From positions 2,627 to 38,248 of the forward strand of contig DEXG01000039.1 of assembly GCA_002364005.1 (NCBI GenBank): a stretch of DNA of 35,622 nucleotides, given 5' to 3'. The notes beneath the pieces are model-generated. The model ran no database searches. It saw only the letters and a list, made by a program, of their open reading frames with translations, and was not told where the DNA came from. The position numbers were made by a program, and so were the translations under genes. Position 1 is the stretch's first letter, and each line of letters begins with the position of its first letter. The stretch comes from Phycisphaerales bacterium UBA3190. GTDB taxonomy: Bacteria; Planctomycetota; Phycisphaerae; Phycisphaerales; UBA1924. Positions 23,004-32,048 of the stretch are shown here, one piece after another.

Positions 23004-23288
23004 GTGTCAACACACACCCACAACCTGAGCACCACACCGACTCGACGGCATGAAGCCGCCGGGTCTTGCCGTGCGCGCACTTCCGATCGCCTCCCCGGCG
23101 TCGAGTGGGTCGCCGCAGCCCTGCTGGTGGTGCTGTTGACCGCGCTGGTCGAGATCGACCGCCGGGAACTGCGTCAATCAGCACCAAGTACGCAACAAGC
23201 ACCACAAAACGAATATCACATGCCGGACGGATTCGGCGTGAACTCATCGCATGGAGGCGAACATGACCCTGCAAAACCAGCGTCGTAG
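23004..23288 (+). CDS. Small single-span membrane protein, lysis candidate
   Basis: A 94-aa protein with a Thr/Arg-rich front, one membrane helix (VEWVAAALLVVLLTALVEI, about 33-51) and a polar tail. Size and topology fit a holin-like or spanin-like phage protein, but there is no family match. Start GTG 23004 has AAGGA 9 bases upstream inside the leader hairpin. The end overlaps the next gene by 26 bases in another frame, an arrangement often seen for spanin pairs. Confidence 0.5.
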   Translation: MSTHTHNLSTTPTRRHEAAGSCRARTSDRLPGVEWVAAALLVVLLTALVEIDRRELRQSAPSTQQAPQNEYHMPDGFGVNSSHGGEHDPAKPAS

Positions 23289-24351
23289 CCGAAAACGCCA
23301 ACACAAGATCGACACGGCATTGAATCTCGTCGTGTTGGGGCTGACCATCGGCGGTGTTGCCATCGCCGTGGGCAGTCTGCCCGGTTGTGCGAGCAGCTCA
23401 CGCACCCGCGTCGAGCCCGCCGCCACCAGCGCGTCGCACGAAACTCGCAGCGAGCGTGCCGGTCGCACCAAGACCAGCACCTTCGACATCGAGATCACCC
23501 CGCCAGCGGCCATGCCCGGCGGGCACACGGATTCCCAGGCAGAGCCACAAAGCACTGGGGCTGGGTTCGACGGCATTTCGCCGCTTGAACCTGTGGCCGA
23601 TTCTCTTCGTTGGCGCGACACCAGCGGCATGAGCGGGGCGCGGGGTATTGCCCCGCTCATGCCCGTCGCGTACGCCGAGAACGCGAGAAACTCGCCCCAG
23701 GTCGATCCGGGCATTGCTCGGGCGATCAGCGAGGCCGTCGCCAACGGGGCGGGCGTCAAAATGCGCGTTACCGAGACCGAAGAAATCCCGCTCACAGCCG
23801 ACACCGCCAACAGCACGCTCAGCGACACCGGGTCGGGCCTGGCGACGAGCAGCGACGAGGCCGCGATCGGCTTTGACGGGCGTAAGAGCGGGGCCACGCT
23901 GCCCTGGGGCGGTCGCAGCGGCAAGTCGAGCTTCGGGCTCGATGCCAGCTTGGCCAGCGCGGGTGTCAACGCCCTGCACATCATCGGCGCAATCGTGATT
24001 CTGGGGGCCATCGTGCCCCTCTGGAGCCCGCCACGACGCTGGGGGGCTGCTGGTGTCGTCGCTGGCGTCGGGCTGCTCATCATCGCCGCAGGGACCGTCA
24101 GCGAGCAGGCACCGTGGGTGTTTGTCCTGGCGATTCTGGGCTTCATGGGCCTGGCCGGTTGGTTGGGCTATGAGGCGTGGCGAAACAAGCGACGCAAGGT
24201 GGCACTCGACGCCATCGTGCAGGGTGTCGAGAACGACAAAAACGCCCTCACCAAGGCCAAGATCGCAAGCGCCGCGGGCGACTCGGTCAGCATCGTCAAG
24301 AGCGAAACAAACGCGGTGAAGGCCAAGCTGAAACTGCGAAAACCGGGATAG
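23263..24351 (+). CDS. Putative lipoprotein with C-terminal membrane helices
   Basis: A 362-aa protein that I do not recognise. A basic N-tail and hydrophobic stretch (about 22-40) end in LPGC, a lipobox-like site near residue 42. Then comes a long Ser/Thr/Ala-rich, low-complexity region (45-230), three membrane segments (about 236-255, 264-281, 287-305) and a basic, helical C-tail. A lipoprotein that ends in membrane helices is unusual; the LPGC may be fortuitous. ATG 23263 is preferred over the in-frame ATG 23251 because GGAGG lies between them at proper distance. It sits before the packaging genes, where Mu-like phages keep lysis and membrane genes. Confidence 0.6.
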   Translation: MTLQNQRRSRKRQHKIDTALNLVVLGLTIGGVAIAVGSLPGCASSSRTRVEPAATSASHETRSERAGRTKTSTFDIEITPPAAMPGGHTDSQAEPQSTGAGFDGISPLEPVADSLRWRDTSGMSGARGIAPLMPVAYAENARNSPQVDPGIARAISEAVANGAGVKMRVTETEEIPLTADTANSTLSDTGSGLATSSDEAAIGFDGRKSGATLPWGGRSGKSSFGLDASLASAGVNALHIIGAIVILGAIVPLWSPPRRWGAAGVVAGVGLLIIAAGTVSEQAPWVFVLAILGFMGLAGWLGYEAWRNKRRKVALDAIVQGVENDKNALTKAKIASAAGDSVSIVKSETNAVKAKLKLRKPG

Positions 24352-24361
24352 CCCATGAGAA

Positions 24362-24455
24362 GGGGGGCGGGTGAGCGGCGAGCAATGACCCCGCCCCCCA
24401 CGCTGAAACACCACGAGAAGAGGGGCGGGCCGAGCATGGATGCGAAGCCCGCCCC
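24362..24455 (+). terminator. Tandem GC-rich hairpins between operon segments
   Basis: A 10-bp perfect stem (24362-24371 with 24390-24399) is followed by a 9-bp perfect stem (24422-24430 with 24447-24455). They fill the 142-base gap between two same-strand genes. No T-run follows, so they may attenuate transcription or protect a processed mRNA end rather than terminate fully. Confidence 0.5.
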
Positions 24456-24493
24456 GCCTGAGCAAACGAGACACCAACGCAAGGACGCGAACG

Positions 24494-24976
24494 ATGAAAT
24501 CCGAAGACCTCACCCAGCCGCAAGTCAACCAGATCGTCGCCAAGGCCCTCGAATCCAGCGCCAAGCAGGTCACTGCGCAGGGCACTGAGATCCTGCCTGC
24601 TGGGGCCTATCCGTTCGATCTCACATTCCACTCGATCGGCGAGCTGGTGGTCAACAAGGGCACGCCCGAGGGTGAAGCTGTCGAGGTCATCGACTTCTCG
24701 CCCAACGATGTGCTGCGGGGGATTTTGGCCAACTGCGAAGACCCAGATGCGGTCGTCAGCGGCGCGCTGGCCTGGCACAAGAAGAGCGACAGCGGGGCAC
24801 GCAAGGCCCAGGACCAGCTGACCGCTGGCACGCTGCTCAAGTGTGCCAAGCGTCGCAAGATGACAAAAGAGCAGGCCAAGCCCGCACGGGCTGGTGCCGT
24901 CAAGGCCAACCCCACCGTGGGCATCGACGGCAGTGTCGGCAGCCGCAGTGTTGACATGGAGGTCGACGCCGCGTGA
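24494..24976 (+). CDS. Hypothetical phage protein before the terminase genes
   Basis: A 160-aa cytosolic protein with no recognised domain. The middle part (about 35-125) is an alpha/beta mix (PAGAYPFDLTFHSIGELVVN, EVIDFSPNDVLRGIL); the C-tail (125-160) is basic then acidic and probably disordered. ATG 24494 is chosen because the frame before it runs through the hairpins; AAGGA lies about 9 bases upstream. Its stop overlaps the next start (GTGA). In Mu-type genomes this position holds small genes of unknown role. Confidence 0.65.
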   Translation: MKSEDLTQPQVNQIVAKALESSAKQVTAQGTEILPAGAYPFDLTFHSIGELVVNKGTPEGEAVEVIDFSPNDVLRGILANCEDPDAVVSGALAWHKKSDSGARKAQDQLTAGTLLKCAKRRKMTKEQAKPARAGAVKANPTVGIDGSVGSRSVDMEVDAA

Positions 24977-25329
24977 ACCCGGCCCAGAAGTTCATCTCGA
25001 TCATGACGCTCGCGAGCGAAACGAGCACGGCCACATGGGCCGTGCTCATGGTCGTTGTGAGCGCCCTGATCGCCGCGGTTTTCATGATGCTGCGGGGTGC
25101 GTCCAAGAACCTCAGCCAGGCCAACGCCAACGCCGAGAAGCACGCCGACGACGCGCAGGCCGCTCGCCACAACGAGCTGAAAACACTCATCGGTGGCGTC
25201 AACAAGGCAGTCGATGGTGTTGCGGTTCGCATGGACAAAGTCGAAGGCCGCGTTGGCGATCTTGAGGTCGGGCACGGCAAGCTCAAGACCCAGCTTGAGA
25301 GCATGCGGATGGGGGGCGATCGTGAGTAA
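24973..25329 (+). CDS. Membrane-anchored coiled-coil protein, Mu gp25/DUF2730-like
   Basis: A 118-aa protein with one N-terminal membrane helix (about 20-41), then a long heptad-type coiled coil (45-110). This layout, and the place directly before the small terminase subunit, match DUF2730 (Mu gp25). Its exact function in Mu is not known to me; a spanin-like role is a possible alternative. GTG 24973 overlaps the previous TGA. The end overlaps the gp27-like start by 8 bases. Confidence 0.6.
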   Translation: MNPAQKFISIMTLASETSTATWAVLMVVVSALIAAVFMMLRGASKNLSQANANAEKHADDAQAARHNELKTLIGGVNKAVDGVAVRMDKVEGRVGDLEVGHGKLKTQLESMRMGGDRE

Positions 25330-25990
25330 GGCCACCACCGACATGCGGCATCGGATCGACGAGATCAACACCGAATCGCTGGTCTTCAAGGCGATCCGCA
25401 AGACCGCTCCCGGCAACAAGCAGGGCAACATCAGCAAGTGCTGGAAGCTCGACGAGGTCACCCGCCATCAGGCGGCGATGATGCACATCGCAGAGTACAA
25501 GTCGGCCCAGGTGATCTTCGACGAGCTGCGTGATCGGTTCGATGAGGCAGATGTCAAGAAGCGTTCGCTCGATACCTGGCTGCGATCGATCCGCAAGGCG
25601 TTCGGTGAAGAGCACGCCAAGTTTCTCGCCGAGGTCGACGCCAACGAATCGATCGCATTCCAGAGCGGCGACCTGGTCGCCGTGCTCTCGATCGTCATGG
25701 CATCGGTTGCGCCCAAGTTCGTGGCGTTCGGCAAGTCGCTCGATATCGAGTCGCTTGAGAACAAAGACGGGCACCTGATGATGCGGTTCATGAACACCAT
25801 GATCGACGCCGCCAAGGTGCAGGCCGAGGCCCGACGCACCGAGGTGCAGACCCAGAACCTTGAACTCAAGCTGCGCGAGGCGATGGTCGTCGCAGGTGAC
25901 GAGAGTCGCAAGCCGATCGATCGCGAGCAGGCCCAGCAGCGGGTCGTGCAGCTCGTCAAAGAGGCGATGGGCCTGGGGGGTGCCGCGTGA
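25322..25990 (+). CDS. DUF3486 protein, small terminase subunit (Mu gp27-like)
   Basis: A 222-aa mainly helical protein. The N-terminal DMRHRIDEINTESLVFKAI and the segment with KSAQVIFDELRDRF fit the DUF3486 family. The C-terminal half is a long helix/coiled coil (about 155-220). In Mu, gp27 is thought to be the small terminase that recognises the packaging site. Start GTG 25322 overlaps the preceding gene; ATG 25343 is an alternative. The stop overlaps the large terminase start (GTGA). Confidence 0.8.
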   Translation: MSKATTDMRHRIDEINTESLVFKAIRKTAPGNKQGNISKCWKLDEVTRHQAAMMHIAEYKSAQVIFDELRDRFDEADVKKRSLDTWLRSIRKAFGEEHAKFLAEVDANESIAFQSGDLVAVLSIVMASVAPKFVAFGKSLDIESLENKDGHLMMRFMNTMIDAAKVQAEARRTEVQTQNLELKLREAMVVAGDESRKPIDREQAQQRVVQLVKEAMGLGGAA

Positions 25991-27468
25991 AAGGTATCGC
26001 CCGCAAACTCGCCACGACGCTCGTCGCCACCGCCGGGCTCGTCAGCCACATGTGGCTGCCATACCAGCAGGCGTGGATCGAAGACGATTCGGACACGAAG
26101 ATCTGGGAGAAGTCGCGCCGGATCGGTGCCGACTACTGCGAGTCGTTCTGCTGCGTGACCGAACGCCTCGACGGGAGCAACACGAGTGATTACTGGTATT
26201 CCAGTGCCGATGAGTCAGCGGCTCTGGAGTTTGGCGAGTATGTCAAGATGTGGCTTCAGCTGTACAACATGGCCGCAGAGGTCGTCATGCAGCAGGGGCT
26301 CGACGACGGCAAAGACTGGCTCAAGATGACCATCACGCTGCCCCAGATCAACGGGCGGCGACCACGCATCACGGTCATGACCAGCAGCCCCAAGCGATTC
26401 CGATCCAAGGGCGGGGATATCTGCCTCTCGGAGCTGGCATTCCACGAGCAGGCCCACGAGATGTGGAAGGCCGCCGTACCCGTCGCCACCTGGGGTGGCA
26501 AGATCCGAATCATCAGCTCGCACAACGGTGTCGACTCGGTCTTCAACCAGCTCATCGAGCAGGCACGCAAGCACGAAGACCCAGAGCTGTATGGCGAGCC
26601 CAAGAGCACCGACTTCAAGGCCAGCGTGCACCGCGTTGACATCTACGACGCGGTCAATCAGGGCCTGTGCGAACGCATCAACGAGGTCTCGGGTAGCAAC
26701 AAATCACGCGACGAGTTCATCGCCGACCTGATGGCGATGTGTGCGACAGGCGAGGTCTTCGATGAGGAGTTCGGGTGCATCCCCAGCAAGCAGAGCGGAT
26801 CGTACTTCCCGCACGCCTTGCTCACCCCGTGCGTGAGCCCCCGCTGCGCCGTGCCCACCGATGACCTGGACACCTTCATCGCCGACATCAAGGCCCGCAG
26901 CACCCAGTGCGATCGCGTCAGCGGCGGGTCCGACATCGGTCGCAAGAGCGATCGGTTCGTGATCTGGGTCTGGGGCCGCAGCGGCTCAAAGCGAATCACC
27001 CTGGGCGTGCTCGTCTACCAGAACCGCGACTTCGATGTGATGGAGCACGCGATCAACACGCTCATGAGCGCACGCCTGATGCTCGCGGGCAGCCGCGTGC
27101 TGCGTGTGTCTCTCCTGTCCATCGACGAGACCGGGCTGGGCATGCAGCTGGCCGAACGCATGGAGAAGAAGCACCGGGGGCGTGCCGAGGGCATCACCAT
27201 GAGCACCGCCGTCAAAGAAGACATGTTCACCCGCTTGCGAGCTGGCGTGGAAGAGCTGAGCGTGGAGCTGCCCGACGACACCGTCGTGCTCGCCGACATC
27301 AGCAGCATCCGCAAAGAGGTCACTGCTGCGGGCAATGTGCGATACAGCGCCGCCAGCAATGAGCACGGCCACGCCGACCGCGCGACCGCCGCGGCGCTGG
27401 GGCTTGTGGCAGACGAGTCTGCACGGGCGATGGCACGCACCGTCGACATCGAGGAGGGTTGCTGGTGA
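25987..27468 (+). CDS. Terminase large subunit (Mu gp28-like)
   Basis: A 493-aa packaging motor: an ATPase that pumps DNA into the capsid and a nuclease that cuts it. WEKSRRIGAD (40-49) is the degenerate Walker A of Mu-type terminases, and DICLSELAF (144-152) the Walker B with E149. The C-terminal RNase H-like nuclease shows D316 (GSDIG), D380 (SIDETG) and D464 (HADRA), the expected three acidic residues. Length is close to Mu gp28 (551 aa). The start GTG and the stop both overlap neighbours by 4 bases. Confidence 0.9.
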   Translation: MKGIARKLATTLVATAGLVSHMWLPYQQAWIEDDSDTKIWEKSRRIGADYCESFCCVTERLDGSNTSDYWYSSADESAALEFGEYVKMWLQLYNMAAEVVMQQGLDDGKDWLKMTITLPQINGRRPRITVMTSSPKRFRSKGGDICLSELAFHEQAHEMWKAAVPVATWGGKIRIISSHNGVDSVFNQLIEQARKHEDPELYGEPKSTDFKASVHRVDIYDAVNQGLCERINEVSGSNKSRDEFIADLMAMCATGEVFDEEFGCIPSKQSGSYFPHALLTPCVSPRCAVPTDDLDTFIADIKARSTQCDRVSGGSDIGRKSDRFVIWVWGRSGSKRITLGVLVYQNRDFDVMEHAINTLMSARLMLAGSRVLRVSLLSIDETGLGMQLAERMEKKHRGRAEGITMSTAVKEDMFTRLRAGVEELSVELPDDTVVLADISSIRKEVTAAGNVRYSAASNEHGHADRATAAALGLVADESARAMARTVDIEEGCW

Positions 27469-28934
27469 AGCCAGGATACATCGCCAGCCCGGAACGACTC
27501 GCGACCGTGCGCAAGCAGCGCACTGTCGCCATGCTCATGCGCCAGATCGAGCGGGGCGACTGGAAGCGGTTCCTGATCCAGTGCCAGAAGGCCGCACACC
27601 GCTACCCCTCCATCAAGCAGCACAGTGGTGAGATCGCCCCCCTGCTGGTCAAGGTCAATGTGGTGCGTTCGGCAATCCGGCTGCATGTTCAAACACTTGC
27701 GGGCAAGCCCGTCACGATCTCAACCCCAGAGGGTTTCGATCAGCAGCGGGTAGCGGTTGAGCTGATCCGACAGCAGTCGCACTTTGACGCGCTGCTGATG
27801 CAGGCCGTACGCACAGCCAACATCGACGGCTGGTCCACCCTGCGTGTGGACATGCGCCCTGGCGTTGGCCTTGTGGTGTGCTGCGATGACAACGCCATGA
27901 TCCTGCCGGTTGGCCCTGATGGTGCGGACATGCAGCCCAGTGTGTTCGAGCGTCGCTGGTTCATCAAGCGATCGGACCCGATCCAGGGCAAGAAGACCTA
28001 CCTGCGTGTCGAGCGGCACTGGGCACCCGACGGGCAGGGACGGGTTGACCAGGAGGTCTACCAGGTCAAAAACGAAGACGCGTTCGTCGACCTCAACAGT
28101 GACGGCGTGACACGCGTCGACCTGGCCAAGGTCTTCCCCGAGAACACGCCTGCCGAGCTGACCCTGACCGGCGTGCCCTACCCACTCATCACACGCCTGG
28201 TCAACGAGTACTTCGACGGCCGTCCCGAGATGCTCATGAGTGAGCACGACTTCGATCTGCTCGATATGAGCGCCGCCGCAATCAGTCGCCTCGACCGGAC
28301 TATGGAGCAGCACGGCAATCCCAAGGTGCGGATCCCTGAGAACCTGATCAACAATCAGACTGGCAAGGCCGAGATCGGCGAGGCCATCGTCGATGCCGAT
28401 AAGCTGTTCGAGTACATCGATCAGAAGGTGAACTTCGACGCGATGTTCACGGCGATGAACAAGACACTCCAGCTGCTGTGCACGCAGCTGCAAGCATCCC
28501 CTGCACTGCTGGGCTTCAAGCTCGACGGCGGGGCCATGCCCGACACCTTCGACAAGCTGCGCCTCGAGGCCACGCAGACCCTGGCACGAGCCGAGACATC
28601 GGCCAAGTACATGGGGCCTGCGCTGGGGCGTGTATTCACAACCGCCTCGATGCTCGACACGCAGCTGCCTATGCGGGGCTACCCCGTCGCACCAGTGAGT
28701 GTGGTGATGCATCCAGGGCTGCCCAAGGACCAGCTGACCATCGCACGCGAGATGCGAGAGCTGCGGGGCACCGGCGAGCATGACGCGATGGTCGACCTCC
28801 AGACCGTCATCGAAGCCGTGCACGGCGAGGCCGCCGCTCCCCAGATCCTTGAGCGTCTCAAAGCGGAGCGAGATGAAACCACCCGTCGCAATCAGCAGGA
28901 GATCTACGGGGCGTTCAACGGGGGGGCCGCATGA
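27465..28934 (+). CDS. Portal protein, DUF935 (Mu gp29-like)
   Basis: A 489-aa protein that would form the dodecameric portal at the capsid vertex. The family pattern is seen in the middle (DGWSTLRVDM, QVYQVKN, the basic strand region) and in the stretch from LDRTMEQHGNP through DADKLFEYIDQKVNFDAMF to the KYMGPALGRVF stem helix. Start GTG 27465 overlaps the terminase stop (GTGA) with GAGGAGGG before it; the upstream TTG is less likely. The stop overlaps the next start (ATGA). Confidence 0.85.
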   Translation: MKPGYIASPERLATVRKQRTVAMLMRQIERGDWKRFLIQCQKAAHRYPSIKQHSGEIAPLLVKVNVVRSAIRLHVQTLAGKPVTISTPEGFDQQRVAVELIRQQSHFDALLMQAVRTANIDGWSTLRVDMRPGVGLVVCCDDNAMILPVGPDGADMQPSVFERRWFIKRSDPIQGKKTYLRVERHWAPDGQGRVDQEVYQVKNEDAFVDLNSDGVTRVDLAKVFPENTPAELTLTGVPYPLITRLVNEYFDGRPEMLMSEHDFDLLDMSAAAISRLDRTMEQHGNPKVRIPENLINNQTGKAEIGEAIVDADKLFEYIDQKVNFDAMFTAMNKTLQLLCTQLQASPALLGFKLDGGAMPDTFDKLRLEATQTLARAETSAKYMGPALGRVFTTASMLDTQLPMRGYPVAPVSVVMHPGLPKDQLTIAREMRELRGTGEHDAMVDLQTVIEAVHGEAAAPQILERLKAERDETTRRNQQEIYGAFNGGAA

Positions 28935-30040
28935 TGAACATCGTCGCCACCATCCTGCTGGTCCTGATCGGAGTCACACCGATGGTTGCAACACCGCCGC
29001 ACACACCCGAGGGCAATGACGCGTTGAGCGCCCAGATGGTCGCGCTCTACGAGGCCGCCGCCCAGGACATCAACCGCCTGGCGGGCCGCGCGATCGACGA
29101 GCTGACGACTGATCCCAATCGCCGCCCGGCGCTGTTCCGTGAGATGCGAGCTGCCCAGATGACGCGAGCGATCCAGCAGAAGCTGGAGCTGCTTGAGAGC
29201 CGCACGCGGGTGCTCGTCGACGGGCCGTTGGGTGAGACCATCGAAGCGGCGATCCGGCGCGGCGACGACGAGCTGGCCAAGATCGGGCTCAACCCCGCCA
29301 ACGCACCCACCGGTGCGGGGGTCGGCTTCGGCCTCATTGCTGGCGAGGCCGTCGAGGTCATCGCCCAGGACACGCTCAGCAAGACCCAGCAGGCCATCGC
29401 CAGCGACCTGGGCAAGTCGCTCGACCAGCACGGGCGGGGTGCCATCGAGCTGTTCCGTTCGCTGAGCGACAGCCCCGCAACCGAGCCGGGCCGCGCCGCG
29501 GCCGAGGCGAGTGTCAACAAGGCGATCGCACGCGGCCTGATCACCGGCAACCCAACGATCGCAGACCGGGCGATTCGAGAGCTGTTCGCAGCAGACAGCG
29601 ACGAAGCGAAGCGGGTACGCAAGCTGGGCAACAAGCGCATCCAGGTCGGCAAGGCCACCATGAGCGTGCGTCAGTATGCGGCGACCGTCACCCGAACCCG
29701 GACGCGTGAGGCGACCGTCGAGGCCCGCCACCGCCGCCTGCAAGAGAAGGGCGTCAACCTTGTGCAGATCACGGGCAAGAACAGCGCCAACTTCTGCACG
29801 GCGTTCATCGGCTTGGTCTGCTCGCTTGGCCCCGCACCGCAGATCGACGGCCTGGTCGTCGTCGAGCTGGCAACGCTGCCCGGCGGCGGGCCACCATTCC
29901 ACCCCAACTGCTCAAAGGGCACCGCGCCCTACATCCATGAAATTGCCTCCAAGGCACGCCAGGCAAACGCCCGGCGTGCATTCGAGGTTTACGAGAAGCG
30001 GGAAGCATCGGGCTCCCTGCTTGAACCTGTGAAGCGATAA
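28931..30040 (+). CDS. Minor head protein (Mu gp30/MuF-like)
   Basis: A 369-aa protein. Its place after the portal is that of Mu gp30. The C-terminal part has NSANFCTAFIG..CS and the GGGPPFHPNCSKG motif, like the HPNC motifs of MuF/minor capsid proteins, which sit in the capsid near the portal. The upstream part is helical. Start ATG 28931 (ATGA overlap) would give a hydrophobic first 17 residues, unusual for a head protein. ATG 28982, with GGAG 8 bases upstream, would remove them and may be the true start. No ADP-ribosyltransferase or toxin domain is seen. Confidence 0.75.
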   Translation: MMNIVATILLVLIGVTPMVATPPHTPEGNDALSAQMVALYEAAAQDINRLAGRAIDELTTDPNRRPALFREMRAAQMTRAIQQKLELLESRTRVLVDGPLGETIEAAIRRGDDELAKIGLNPANAPTGAGVGFGLIAGEAVEVIAQDTLSKTQQAIASDLGKSLDQHGRGAIELFRSLSDSPATEPGRAAAEASVNKAIARGLITGNPTIADRAIRELFAADSDEAKRVRKLGNKRIQVGKATMSVRQYAATVTRTRTREATVEARHRRLQEKGVNLVQITGKNSANFCTAFIGLVCSLGPAPQIDGLVVVELATLPGGGPPFHPNCSKGTAPYIHEIASKARQANARRAFEVYEKREASGSLLEPVKR

Positions 30041-30051
30041 GGAACTGAACC

Positions 30052-30693
30052 ATGCTCAAGAACAAAGACGGCAAACCAATCGACACCAGCGGCCTCGACG
30101 AGAAGACCGTGCAAGTGCTCACCGAGTTCGCGGGTGCGATCCCGGGACAGGTAGGCGCTGCGATTCAGGCCAGTGTCAAGCCGCTTGAGACCAAGATCGA
30201 AGAGTCACTGACCAACATCAACACCAAGCTCGAATCGCTCCCCGCCCCCAAGGACGATAAGGGCGGGCAGGGAAACAAGAACGACCAGGGCGGCGAGGGC
30301 GGCGGAACCGATAACGCCGTGCTCGAAGCAATCAACAAGCTCAATGAACGCCTCGACAGCGTCGAGACCAAAACCAAGGAAGAGCAAGAGGCGGCGCAAG
30401 CTCAGTCGCTCACGAACTCATTCATCGAAAAGAACTTCCCGAACCTCAAGGGCAAGAACATCATCGTCGCCCGCATCACCGCGGCCAAGCCCAAGAGCGA
30501 AGATGAGGTCAAAGAGCAGCTCGATGCCATCAAGGCCGAGCATGCAGAGATCCATGGCGAGGAATCAGCGGCCAAGGTATTCAGCGCCAGCGCTGAAGAT
30601 GAGGGCGCGCAGACTGGCAATGTGGACGACGAAGAGGCCGAGGCCAACGCGAAGATCGAGAAGCTCGATCAGGAACTCAAAGACAACAGGTAG
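30052..30693 (+). CDS. Probable head scaffold protein
   Basis: A 213-aa, highly charged protein. It has helix-forming ends, a Gly/Asn/Lys-rich flexible linker (about 68-87), a coiled coil (88-120), and an acidic C-tail ending KIEKLDQELKDNR. It lies directly before the major capsid gene, as scaffolds do. Unlike Mu gpI/Z there is no fused protease, so head maturation may not involve cleavage, or the protease lies elsewhere. ATG 30052 follows AAGGAAC. Confidence 0.65.
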   Translation: MLKNKDGKPIDTSGLDEKTVQVLTEFAGAIPGQVGAAIQASVKPLETKIEESLTNINTKLESLPAPKDDKGGQGNKNDQGGEGGGTDNAVLEAINKLNERLDSVETKTKEEQEAAQAQSLTNSFIEKNFPNLKGKNIIVARITAAKPKSEDEVKEQLDAIKAEHAEIHGEESAAKVFSASAEDEGAQTGNVDDEEAEANAKIEKLDQELKDNR

Positions 30694-30793
30694 TCATCAC
30701 GCGACAGGGCCGTTTCGGTGCTGATCGCACAATCGAACCGAGCGGCGACGCCGCGTGGGGCAGCAAGCCCCCAGTGCAAGGAGGCACACAACA

Positions 30794-31951
30794 ATGGTTA
30801 ATACATCAAACTTCAAAGGTGCGATCACTCGCGATGTTCTTCAAAAAGTGATCGTGGTACAGGCGGCGGCATCGACGCCGCTGCTGGCAATGCTGCTGGG
30901 CAACAACCGAATCCTCGACGCCAAGTCCCAGAAGGTCGAGTGGTATACCACCGAGGCCGGGAGCCGTCGTACCCAGATCAACAATGGTCCTGATGATTAC
31001 GACGAGAACACCACCAGCATCGTGGTGGACGATGGCACCGTGGCACTTCCCAACGACCAGATCATCTTCGAAGCGACGGGTGAGATTGGCATCGTCACGG
31101 CGGTCTCGGGGAATACCTGGACTGTGATCCGTGGCATTGGTAGTGTCAGCGCCGCAGGTGGATCTGTTGCAGATGATGAGTACATCATGAACATCGGCAA
31201 CGCATCCGGCGAGGGTGCCGACGCTCCAGCCGACAGCGAGGCAAGCAAGACGGCCGAGCACAACTGGCTCCAAACTTTCCGACGATCGATCCAGGTCAGT
31301 GGCCGCCAAAACCGCATCGAGACGCTCACCGAAGATGAACTCGCATTCCAGCGGGCTCAGGCATTCGAGCTGATCAACCATGACCAGGAGCATGCGATGC
31401 TGTTCGGTGCCCGAAACGGCAACGCGGGCAACGACGCTGACGGCAACAAGATCACCACCATGGGTGGCCTTCGCGAGATGGTGACGACGAATGTGTCCAA
31501 CATCAACGGCACCATGAGCCAGACCGAGTTCGATGCCTTTGCCGAGTCTGCTTTCGATAGTGGTTCGACCGAAAAGGATCTCTACGCTGGCTCGAAACTG
31601 ATTCAGGCCATCACAGATCTGCACCGTGATCAGCGTCGGATCACAGAGCCGGTCGCCAATGTAGGCCTGCGTGTTGTCAACATCGAAACGCCATTCGGCA
31701 AGCTGCGTCTGCATCATCACCCCCTCTTCCGCGGGGCGTTCAACGGCGACGGCATCGTCGCTGATGTCAACGACCTGAAGCTGCGCCCCACCGCCAAGAA
31801 CGGCGGCGGTCGCCTTCAGCTCAAGAAGGACACCCAGGACAAGGGCAAGGACGCGACGCGTGAGGAGTACTTCGCAGAGCACACCCTGGACTTCGGTGCC
31901 GAGCAGAAACACGCACAGATTCGCGGCGTGACCGGCGCAGACCTGACCTGA
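30794..31951 (+). CDS. Major capsid protein, SU10/DUF5309-like
   Basis: A 385-aa protein with an HK97-type organisation. An N-terminal helix (DVLQKVIVVQAAASTPLLAML), the KVEWYTTEAG strand and the NWLQTFRRSIQVSGRQNRIE segment followed by a long helix ending QEHAMLFGARNG are the layout of the DUF5309 family, whose type is the phage SU10 capsid. This differs from the Mu T capsid family. ATG 30794 has a perfect AAGGAGG 10 bases upstream, the strongest ribosome site in the window, as expected for the most abundant protein. A GGGGC/GCCCC hairpin lies just before it. Confidence 0.8.
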   Translation: MVNTSNFKGAITRDVLQKVIVVQAAASTPLLAMLLGNNRILDAKSQKVEWYTTEAGSRRTQINNGPDDYDENTTSIVVDDGTVALPNDQIIFEATGEIGIVTAVSGNTWTVIRGIGSVSAAGGSVADDEYIMNIGNASGEGADAPADSEASKTAEHNWLQTFRRSIQVSGRQNRIETLTEDELAFQRAQAFELINHDQEHAMLFGARNGNAGNDADGNKITTMGGLREMVTTNVSNINGTMSQTEFDAFAESAFDSGSTEKDLYAGSKLIQAITDLHRDQRRITEPVANVGLRVVNIETPFGKLRLHHHPLFRGAFNGDGIVADVNDLKLRPTAKNGGGRLQLKKDTQDKGKDATREEYFAEHTLDFGAEQKHAQIRGVTGADLT

Positions 31952-32048
31952 TCCCTCAAGGCATCAGCCGCCAGGTTGACGCTGGGGGAGAGAGACACTT
32001 TCAACAACAACGCCGGGGATGCCCGGCACATCATATGAGGATTTGAAC

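Noticed and set aside
24355..24588. 77-codon plus-strand frame across the tandem hairpins
   Set aside because: It runs through two inverted repeats and overlaps the next gene in another frame; composition is Arg/Pro/His-rich.
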